From positions 744,001-808,000 of the forward strand of contig NW_026570254.1 of assembly GCF_019649055.1 (NCBI RefSeq): DNA of 64,000 nt. The letters run 5' to 3'. Positions 1-10,500 of this stretch are shown one piece after another. The translations under genes were made by a program, and so were the position numbers. The notes beneath the pieces were generated by a model. It was not told the DNA's origin and did no database searches. It saw only the letters and a list, made by a program, of their open reading frames with translations. This DNA is from Paramacrobiotus metropolitanus. Its lineage: Eukaryota > Tardigrada > Eutardigrada > Parachela > Macrobiotidae. Within the stretch, counting starts at the first letter, position 1; each line of letters opens with the position of its first letter.

Positions 1-166
1 ATACAAAGTATTACCAAAACCGTATTTGTACATACATAAGCTATATTCTGCGAGCACATCATGCTATCCGGAATATATACAGTGTAAACAATTTTCGGGA
101 AAAAAAATATTAGTTTTGCAACATGTGCAATACAATAGGCTGCGGTACATGTACTGTTAATTTCAG
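1..166 (+). other. Intron of the Eph-like gene (left edge)
   Basis: AT-rich sequence ending in a pyrimidine tract and TTTCAG directly before the SAM-domain exon. I read it as the last intron of a gene that starts left of the window. No coding signal was seen in it. Confidence 0.5.
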
Positions 167-431
167 GCAATGGGGAGATCACTTTGGGGATGATTCACAG
201 GAGATCGCTCCTGTATTAAACGTGGAGGGATGGCTGGACAGTTTGGGTCTTTCATGTTACGTTCACCATTTTGCCGGCATCAACAGTCTGGATGCCCTGG
301 CCCGTCTCTCTCCCGATGACCTGAGCCGCATGGGTATTAGCCTGCCGGCCCATCATAAAGCCTTGCTAAATGGCATTCTGACATTAAGGGAGCATCTCAA
401 CGCAAACGTCTCCGAGGGGTTTCTGGTCTAA
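167..431 (+). CDS. Eph receptor tyrosine kinase-like, C-terminal SAM-domain exon (partial)
   Basis: Last exon of a gene entering from the left. The acceptor TTTCAG ends at 166 and the frame continues to a TAA at 429-431, giving about 88 residues. Most of it is a sterile alpha motif domain: it opens with VEGWLDSLGL, continues with FAGINSLDALARLSPDDL and ends with a GISLPAHHKALLNGI helix. The pattern W-L-x-x-(I/L)-x-(M/L), then D-L-x-x-(L/M)-G-(I/V)-x-L-x-x-H-x-K, is that of the SAM domain closing Eph receptors. The protein ends in GFLV, a hydrophobic C-terminus like the PDZ ligands of Eph receptors. In that family the SAM follows the kinase domain and supports oligomerisation and adaptor binding at the membrane. 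The kinase exons are outside the window, so another SAM protein (SASH or ANKS type) remains possible. Confidence 0.55.
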
Positions 432-1841
432 GGGATGCGAATGACCTCAAGACCAATACTGTTGCATGTGATATGATCTTCACGGATAAGTCGAAGGATG
501 GGCAGAATACAGCTGATCGCATGGCAGCTTTTCTTCTGCAAAAGAGTGGAAACCACGTGGAATGGTTTGAATTTTTTATTTGATGACTGCGGTGAATGAT
601 GTACAGAATAATACAAAGTGAAAGGGTTGAAGATATGATTAATACGGGCGTATGACACACACCGGGAATGTACCAAGTTTGCTCTATGCCTTAATTATGT
701 TTCGGGGTGGACACTGCGTTTATTGTACTCGATGTCTGTGTGTCCCTGTTTTTTTCTTTTGTATGCCGATGTCTTTCATTGATGATGATTGTTTGCTGAA
801 CACATTGTTTTGCCTAGTAATTAATTAAAAACAGTAACACAGTCTGTTTGCTCCGTTCTAGCAAAATTCCACGCTTGATTTAGATGTGACCATCGTCCGT
901 TAAAGAAACTTCAGCGGTTAGAGTATATTATGCGAATAAGTAATACATACACATTTCACATGTTGAGCAGGTATACCGGTAGATTCTAATGTCGTTTCAG
1001 ACAAAAAAATAATGTATGATGGCTCAAACTGCTTCATGTCACCGAATCACTTATATCTGAGCTCTCATAAATCAAGATTTGTTTAAAGGTTTCGCTTGTA
1101 AATAAAGCAGATACTAGTAATATAGTCGGCTGGAAATTCACAGGAATAATAATAATAATATGCATGTGTAGTGTGTACCGTATTTGCCCATTCCACACAT
1201 ACTACCATACACATACAGTACTACGACAAAACAGACAATAAACATGTTTTTTTTTTAAATATGCAGGTTGTCTCTTTTAACCGAGCACTGGGAGAAACCA
1301 AATTATCGCAGCACTAATAATAAGAAGGTATATTTCGCTGGCCTATGGCCTAACAATAAGTTACAGAAATGGCCTACACCGTTTTGCGTCTACCTGTACA
1401 CCCCGATGGGCAAATGTTTCAGTGATGACTGATGAGCGAATGCTTGTGAGTCAGATGTTGCGCATTGCCATTGTGCGGAATAATGTCTGTTGTTAACTGA
1501 CAATTATCTTTGATCTAAAATTTTGTGTGATTATAACTGTGAGCAATTTCCTGTGTATTGCAGCTAGGTTCGGCGACCCGCAGGCAAAATGGTCTAGGAA
1601 ATTAGGAATAGCATACAAATTCCGTCGAAAAAATCTTCAAACGTTGGCCCATCCGCTACAACTGTATACACTTTATTGTGTCCGCGGGGCTCGACATGCC
1701 ACCACATATTATTGTTCGTTTCAGAGCGCAGCAAAGTTGTGAATAAGCACCTTACTACAAAAGTTATTTCATCAGCTGTTCAACGCATCTTTGGAAAACC
1801 AGATAATTTTTACTGTTATTTTGCTTTTTATCCACCTAACC
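432..1841. other. Intergenic: 3' UTR of the SAM gene and upstream region of serpin 1
   Basis: No conserved coding signal in either strand. Contains a short ATA microsatellite near 1145-1160 and AATAAA-like hexamers (for example near 1100). ORFs here have no recognisable domain and no splice context. Confidence 0.5.
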
Positions 1842-3659
1842 ATGGAGCAGCTCCGGAAACCGTTGGAAACGATGACATTACGTCTGTTTTTGGCGGCAAG
1901 GTCAGTACGAACATTACCAGTTTTTCGGTAAAAGTGGTCAAGTTATAGTTGTGAAAAACATGCTTGACGGTGCATCTTCTGGTGTGCAGGGATATGACAT
2001 CCAAAGCCGGGGAACAGGGCAACGTTGTTATTTGCCCTTTCGCGGTGACCTCGGCCGTTACGATGCTGTATTACGCCTCAGAAGGAACATCAGCCAATCG
2101 GCAAATGGAGAATATTTTGCGTTTTGAGGATATGTTCGATGGACGGGCAGAGGCCAAAATGGTCTTGATGGCATTCCGTTGTGCCACAAAAATCCTGACA
2201 AAAATCAAAGAAATGGAAAGTCGACATGGCGCCGCTGATAACAAAGCGCGCGACTTTCACATGATTATCCATAATAAAATATTTGTCCAACAAGATATTG
2301 ATTTACAAGCAGATTTTTTGTCTTCCATCGAACGGAATTTGATGATCAACGTGGAACGACTACAATTTAAGGACGATGTCGAGCTGGGAAAAGCGGAAAT
2401 TGAGAAATGGCTGCGCCAGAAGCTGGCTAACCGGTTCTCGGCTCATATTCCGCACAATCTGATTGATCCGACGTACACTGGTCCGCGCGCAATAATCGCG
2501 TCGGCCGCGCATTTCCGCGGATCATGGGAGACTCCTTTCAATCCAGAAGCAAGCTATCGCGGATCTTTTAAACTCGATAGCGGCAAGAATAAAGACGTGT
2601 GGTTTATGAACATGAAAAATACTTTTCCATATGTTGAGGATGAGACTTTCGGCATCAAAATGATCGAAATTCCGTATTACGCCAACGGCGCCTCTCTGGT
2701 TTTAACGATACCGTCAAAACGCAGCACACCGTTAGCGGAGATGCTGCAAAAAGTCAGCAACAGCGTCTTCACCTCGCTACACATGGTACGAATGATCGCT
2801 TAAATATATTATATAAATACGAGTAGTGCAGATACCAATACCATAATGGTTGCAAACTGTAATTGCAGCGGCGCCGAATGAAATTAGTTGATCTGACGCT
2901 GCCAAGATTTTTTATTCACAACACCTTCGATCTTCGGACGCTGCTAAATCATGCCGGATTCAAAGAGATCCTGCACGATACAACAGAGTTGCTGAAGTTT
3001 TCCTCTGAGAAGAATCTCCGCATATCGGAGGGACTGCACAAATGCGCCATACGTATGTACTGGTACATTAACATTAACAGATTTGTTAGTAAAATCTAAA
3101 TATGAATCAGCACACTTCTACGAATGGCTGCACATATATGTTTTTTATTTAGTGACTGACACGTACAATAATTAATATAACCGCTCACTCTATAGGGTAG
3201 TATAATACAGTATGTGCATACTTCTCCTAATATGGCGTAAATTAAATTTATGCCAATTAAGTCTTTTAACGTAATAATGCCTCGTTGCCTAAGAAAAGCA
3301 AATTAGTTTCAAAAGCAGTTAGAATTAAAGTAGTTAGTTGCTGTATCATTATGCAAATAACTGAATGTTGCTGTAATTATTATAAATGTGCAGAAGTTGA
3401 CGAAGATGGAACTTTCCAATCCGACATTGATTACACGCAACAAGTGGACGACAGCAGCCCTGCACCGCCATCCAAGCAGCCCAATGAGCCGCTACCGAAA
3501 AAGATTACCGCTTCTTTACCGTTTTTTTCCAAAGGCAAGCCTCAGACAGCAACCGGTCCACAAGCCGAAGAATTCAAAGCAGACAGACCGTTTTTGGTTG
3601 CCGTAAGGCATAACAAAGCGGCACTTTTTGTGTTTTCCGGTTGTGTCATGTCTCCGTAA
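1842..3659 (+). CDS. Serpin-family protein 1 (4 exons)
   Basis: Model: 1842-1900, 1990-2785, 2869-3052, 3394-3659; phases agree and give 434 residues. The 59-nt first exon encodes helix A (start MEQLRKPLETM) and matches the start of the neighbouring serpin. Serpin landmarks follow in order: ICPFAV with helix B, IIASAAHFRGSWETPF (strand 3A/breach motif), SLVLTIPSK, LTLPRFFIHNTFDL, HKCAIQVDEDGT (hinge) and FKADRPFLVAVRHN near the C-terminus. Canonical serpins trap serine or cysteine proteases through the reactive-centre loop. Here the hinge keeps Gly-Thr but lacks the run of small residues after it, and about 50 residues separate hinge and FKADRPF, roughly twice the usual length. I therefore doubt classical inhibition. 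No signal peptide is visible, so it may be intracellular (clade B-like). It lies head-to-tail with serpin 2 and is its paralogue. Confidence 0.9.
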
Positions 3660-4585
3660 ATGGTACGTAGAAAGCCCTGCGAAAATCGTGAATGCACCGT
3701 TATTAACCATACCCTTGTTGGAAGCTTACGAATACCGCCTGTGGCGTCAAGAAGAGTTTTAATTTTTGTACGAGTATAAGAAGTCCGGTGCACTGAAATT
3801 CTCATACTGATACCGCAAATTTCGATTAGCGGCTGGCCGGCTGCTGACATGAAACCGTGCTTTTTTTCACAGTCTTAACAAGCAAAAACGACGAGGATGG
3901 ATGGCTTGTATGGTGTTCGTACAGTACCTTAACGGAAAAAATTATGTGTACACGGTTGTGATTCTAATTGTAAGCTTCTTATCATTAGTGCTCTGTAAAT
4001 ACAAAAGCAATAATAAATAAGCGCCATATGACTGCGCACGTCGTGTACATCAGTATACACTTACTCACCTTCAGTAATAAGGCATATTTTCCCGAACTGG
4101 GCATTTCTTCGAAAATTAAATTAGTTCACAATGCTTATTAGTTCAGTTAATGGTTTGGGGCACAATAACGCACTGCCGGAAGCCGAAACTCTGTGCAAAT
4201 CTTAAGATTTTTTTAGAAACAGTAATTTGTTCTATTCACTTGTGTTGTACAGATATTCTGGCCATAAGCGCCACGTGTCCTTCCTCTCCCGGCTATGTAA
4301 CGAACACAACTGCTGCCCTTAAACCATGAAATCTCGTTGGTTTATGGCTGCTGCGAAAACTGTGATGATCATTCTGCTAATAATTTATCATACCACAGGA
4401 TTTGTGACTTCAAACACAGCACGTCGGTAGTCTGATGCGCCCGGTAGTGCAGCAGGATTACAGTACTTACCTACGGTATACTGCAGAATCGCCACTGTGT
4501 ACGACGTTAACGAGGAAATTGTAAAATTAATATATTTCAGTCAAACAGATTGTTTAAAGGCATTTAGTTACGTACGCCATTGAAA
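3660..4585. other. Intergenic spacer between the two serpins
   Basis: AT-rich, no coding signal. An AATAAA near 4012 could serve serpin 1 polyadenylation. The last part must hold the serpin 2 promoter and leader, but I see no clear TATA box. Confidence 0.45.
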
Positions 4586-7500
4586 ATGGATTATTTGAGA
4601 AAGCCACTCGATGCCATGACTAGTAAGCTGTTTATTGCTGCTCGAGATCTGAAGCTGAAGGAGTCAAAATCCAACGAGGAAGAAAACACCATCATAAGCC
4701 CTTTTGCCGTAACGGCCGTAGCGGCGCTCCTGTACTACGGATCAAAAGGCGAGCCAGCACATCGGCAACTGGAATCGTTGCTGCGCTTTGGAGATTTATT
4801 CGAAGGCAACGATGACGCCAAAAATGTGTTAATGGCGTTCCGCGCGGCCATCAAAACACTAACAAAATTCCGCGACGGGAATGACCAGGAGGCCACTGAA
4901 CAGGCGGAAGAACTGGCAGCTCAGTACTTTCAGATGGTTTTGGCTACGAAGATCATCGTCCAAAGCAGTGTTGATATCCAAAGGGAATTTGCGGATCTTA
5001 TCAATCGCAATCTGAACATTGATATTGAGAAGCTGGAGCTGAATTTCAGTAAACACGAAGGCGAGAAGGCCATTGAATCGTGGCTGAAGGAGAAGATCGA
5101 GAGCCGATTCGATGTGTCGGTTCCCGAAGGCCTGATTGACGCCCAGTACAACGGACCGCGGGCCGTAATCGCCTCGGCCGCCCATTTTCGGGCCGGATGG
5201 GACACACCGTTTGAACGCAGTCGCACATTCTGGGGGCCTTTCCGATTGGACAACGGAAAGACCAAACAAGTGCAGTATATGAATATGCGCCAAACAGTTC
5301 CTTACTCTTGTGACGAACACGCCGGAATTAAAATGGTAGAGATCCCATTTTATCAGAACACCGCTTCATTGCTCCTAACAATCCCAACGAAAGCCAAATC
5401 CATTCAACAACTGACATCGATGCAGATAAACTGGAAACAGTTACACATGTACGGTAATACAGTAATTTGATCAGGTTAATTACTTAATTTATGTGAGTAA
5501 TTTCTGTAGCGATATTAACGATGTATTCGAGAAACGCCGACATGGTTTTGGGGCATATGGCCAGCCTCGGCTCGGCCGCGGAGTCTCGTGGAAAACGTCA
5601 GAACATGCTCGGCCACCGGAAGGAGCGTATACGTGTTATCGCGAGCAGTGTCACCTGGTCCGTGGCCAGGTGACCCCCTGATTCGTGGTCAGGGGTCGAA
5701 GACACCTGATTCGTGGCCAGGTGATACCCTGATTCGTGGCCAGGGAGTGAGCTGGATCCTGATACGTGGCCAGGATGTTGCGGCTGCCTTCCGGTGCGGT
5801 TCTGTGCGTACCATAGCGAGAGAGCAGCGCGAGTGAGGAATGGCCTTTAATGAGTTTCACACTGGTGCTGCTATAACTAACGAAGTCAACAAGACAAGAG
5901 TTAATTGCTAAAGGGTTGGGAAGGCGGGTAACAGGAAAATTGCAACGTTAACTTTCAATGATCAACATCCAATTTTGACACACACGAAAAGTGAGGATAA
6001 CAGGCAAAGGACTCGCACATGCCGAAAAACACCAATGCGATAAATACAACTAGGCCAGCGTGAGATAGAACTGACGGTTAGGTAGTCCGTAGGCAAAAAG
6101 GCAGTTTGCACACCGTCCGCACAGGAAAGGCAGGCGATTCGCTGGCACACATGCTGGTGCTACATTCCAGGAAGGAAGAGAAAATGCATCTGTCGGTTCG
6201 CTCAAAGTCCGGCGGCTAATCTTTAATGTCCTGTGCAGAAAGAGAGTAGCTCTTGCCGGCGTTTCTCTCGCATCGTTAAAACAAGTTAGCGATTAAACGC
6301 TAACTTCAATTAACGATGTATTCGAGAAACGCCGACATGGTTTTGGGGCATATGGCCAGCCTCGGCTCGGCCGCGGAGTCTCGTGGAAAACGTCAGAACA
6401 TGCTCGGCCACCGGAAGGAGCGTATACGTGTTATCGCGAGCAGTGTCACCTGGTCCGTGGCCAGGTGACCCCCTGATTCGTGGTCAGGGGTCGAAGACAC
6501 CTGATTCGTGGCCAGGTGATACCCTGATTCGTGGCCAGGGAGTGAGCTGGATCCTGATACGTGGCCAGGATGTTGCGGCTGCCTTCCGGTGCGGTTCTGT
6601 GCGTACCATAGCGAGAGAGCAGCGCGAGTGAGGGGAGCCCCAAACAAGAATGGTACGCGCAGACGTTGCGGGCGGATGTAACGCTTAAACGAGGACGATT
6701 TCCACCGTCCCCGTTCACATATGGCGTCAGCTGACAGGCCATCGGCGGCAGCCGAAGTGGCGCCGCCAATTCGAAAAGAATGGGATGAATAGCGGGCGCG
6801 GTCCTCCCCATCAGGAAGGGTCGTCTTCAGTGCCCGTGTAAGGTCAATCCGCGTGAGGAAGCGGCCGCTGCTAAGGATAAAAAATGGCAAATCAGAAGGC
6901 TGTCGATGCTGACGCTGCTGGGCATATGTGACACAGGCGCTGTGGATGATCGGAGCTTCGCAAGCTGTCAAAGACAGCGTAGCTCCCTTCTTTTGCTGGT
7001 CTGTTTTCGACTGCTTGATGGAAAGCTGCAGCATAGAGTCGTTCCAACGCACGTCTTGGAGCAGGAGAGTGGCAGACATCTCAAACATTGTCGGTGATGG
7101 CGATGTCAGTTCCGACACTCGCAGCAGGAAATGATGAGCCATCGTGAAAGCGGCCCAAATCATCTGTTGGTCGTATTGTGTGGGGAAGGTTAGATGTAAT
7201 CGGCTTGGAAGGCGTCCCAACAACTGAAAAGTGACCGGAAGTCGTTGATCCGGTTGCGTTCCAGTCAGTCGGCGGGCGCCTGCCACAATCTGCTTCAGTC
7301 TGGGGTTGGCTGTGGGATCGGCCAATTTCTGCGATATGTGACGTCTGGCAACAGCGGCTACATACACATTTATAGTTGACGATGACGACTTCCGGTTGAA
7401 CAAGTATGCCACATAATCTTCGACTGTTTCCGGAGTGGCTGGCCATGGTTGTTTCATTGCTGATCTGCAAAACTGCTCGAAACTTCGCTCTCCAATTGCG

Positions 7501-10500
7501 TAAGCTCTTCGGGTAGAAGTAGCCACTCCGGCGGCGAAAAGAGCGCCGGCGTCGAGGTTGTTATGGGAGGCTCCTTTCCGATGAGGAATGGTTTCAGCCG
7601 TGTAAGCAGATCCGGTACCGACATACCGTTGGCGTCCGCTGAAGGATGGAGCTGACGAAAACGTTGCAACTGGAATCGAGACAATGCGTCAGCAGTGCTA
7701 TTATCAACGCCAGCGATGTGCGTAATTCTAATAATAAAATTAAACCGCGCCGTAACAAAGTGAATTCTGCGTATGAGCTCCATCACCGCTGGGTTCCTAC
7801 AACTGCCAGCTGACCATGTCTGAGCTGTCGCTGTATTATCGCAATGAAAAAGCACTCGTTTTCCGCACAGCTGTTCATTCCAAATAACGCACGCTACATA
7901 GATTGGGTACATTTCCAGAAACGTTATCGGTGGGTTCACTTTTAGCAGCCAACCCGGCCACGCGCCCTGGAACCACTCATTACCGAGCGTGCCTCCAAAA
8001 CCTATCGCTCCTGCCGCGTCAGTGTACAGATGTAGTACGCTTGCCGGTAACCATTCTGGTTGTACAAAGCCGGCCGTCCCGTTCCATGCCGGTAAGAACT
8101 CCCTCCACCACGCAACATCACGACGGAATCCCTCCGTCAGTGTAATCCGGTGATACAGCCGATTCACCTTGCAGCTCAGTTGAATCATGCGTCTCAAAAA
8201 TATTCGGCTGGCCGGTATACATTTCGTCACAAATGACAGCTTACCAATCAAGCTCAAAAGTTCCCGTTTTGTGCATTGCGTACATGCGGAAAAGCTTTCG
8301 AGTAACTCTGTTAACTCTGCTAAACGAGCGGCCGATACAGATAAGGTAAAGCTTTCACTGTTGATCTCTACACCGAGAAATTCAATTACCGTAGCCGGAC
8401 CCACCAACTTTTTCTCATTGATCGGAACACCCAAATACTTACACACTGACTGAACCTGCATTACTAACCGCCCACATGCCCAACTTGCTGCTTTACCGCA
8501 CATGAAAAAATCGTCCAAAAAATGAAGAAACGTATCACTTCCCGTACACTTTTTGAATATCCACTCGAGCATGCGGGCAAAGGTGTCGAACAAATACGGG
8601 CCTGAACGTAAACCGAACGGGACTACTACATCATGGTAAAACTGCCCTTCCCATTCGTATCCCAGCAAATGCCAATCGCTCTGCCTGACTGGTAAATTAC
8701 GAAATGCGCTCTCAATGTCTACTTTTGCCATTAACGATCCCCGCCCATGAAACATCACCATTTTAACTGCATCATCTACGCCTACGTAAGTTAGCGAATA
8801 CTTATCTTTCGGAATAAAATCATTCACGCTCAGTCCGAATGGTTGCGACAGATCCATAATAACTCGATGGCCTGACGGTCGCTTCGGGCGCAGCCCAAGT
8901 GGATTCACAACAAAATTCGGATGTGGCTGCACTTTAAATGGACCCCTTGCATGATTGGCTTGCACCTCCTTCATGATCATTGCGGTGATGACCTGTGGAT
9001 CTTGGAGTGCTGAACGTGCGTTTGCGGTAAACCGGCGTACTTGTGGGCCGTTATATCCGATTGCAAAGCCAAACCTGAAACCCTGCAATAGAAAACACAC
9101 AGCCTCACGGTCATCATGCTCTACCAGTAATTCAGCGAGTCTCTCGTCGGAAACGGGCGTCGCCACCTCCGGCCTTGGCGTTAGTACTACTGGCAGGCTT
9201 ATGCTGGGCTGAATCGTGCTCGTGGACGGTGTGGTCGGCCGCCCTGCATGTTCCACACAAGTGCTTGAAGCGGCAGTTCGAACCGTTGGTGCATCTCCCG
9301 TTGTTCCAGTTCCTGCACAAGTCTGGCGGGATGTGTCGAAAGGGCCGATCCCCCTTTGCGTCTTTCTGTCCCTGTGCAGTGATCTGGAGCTTTTTCGGGC
9401 AGTCCTGATCTGTATGGTCCGCAATGCTGCAGTCGCGACATAATGGCAGATGAGCGCGAAGCGGATGCCTGGCTATACAGCGGTCCAGCAAGTTTCGATC
9501 CAGCAGGTTCCACTGATCATGGTTAGTGACATCACGGATGCGGCAGGCACGAAAAGTCTTATCATACTCCAACCACACTGGCGGCAGGTAGACACCTGCC
9601 ATTTCAGTCATAATCGTATGGTAAGAATCGAGCGGTTGCTGAAGAGCGGGATAGTAATAACTGCGCACACGGCGAAACACAATAAATGCTTCGTTCCACA
9701 GAGTGAACGAGGTAATCGTAATCTTCTTCGGCTTTGAATCAGAAAGAATAAAGTTTCCATCCCTAATCTCGAATTTAGCTTCTCCCTGAATCGGCGACAT
9801 GATGGTATTTGCTCTAAGCAATTTATCTAAGTCAACGTTCACCGTAAGATCGTACAGTTCTTCAAGACATTTCTCACTGACAATTGGGAACCCAGCCGGC
9901 AACGGTGGCGGTTTCTTACTGTTACTCGCTCCGGTGCTGGTGGATGGCGCCGCCTGGGCCTCGTTGACCTTCTGAGTAAGCTGGACAAGCTGATTCTGCT
10001 GATTCATCATGAGCTGAAGCAGCATAGTCGTTTCCGTCGGTGGTGGCTGTGGAGGCTGTGGTGGTGGGGCCTCCGATGTCGACAAGACAGGGATGACGTC
10101 CGCATCCTTCTGCGCTAACAACGACTGCAAATGCTGCCTTGCCATGGCAATCTGAGAATCCAGATCTCCTGTGCTTCCCGCGCCAGTACTTCCACCAGAT
10201 GCCGTCGGACGGGTAATAGGGTTCGCGCGCGCACGCGGACGGCCGCGAGCTGGCCGTGTCGCAGGCGGTCCCGGCGCATTGGATCTCCTACCGCGCCGTC
10301 CAGTCATGCTTTATGTGAAAACACAATGCTGACAACAACGATAACAGGAAAATTGCAACGTTAACTTTCAATGATCAACATCCAATTTTGACACACACGA
10401 AAAGTGAGGATAACAGGCAAAGGACTCGCACATGCCGAAAAACACCAATGCGATAAATACAACTAGGCCAGCGTGAGATAGAACTGACGGTTAGGTAGTC

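Noticed and set aside
5588-5836. Identical 82-codon plus-strand ORFs at 5588-5836 and 6383-6631
   Set aside because: They are the antisense reading of the two copies of the DIRS B repeat, not duplicated genes.
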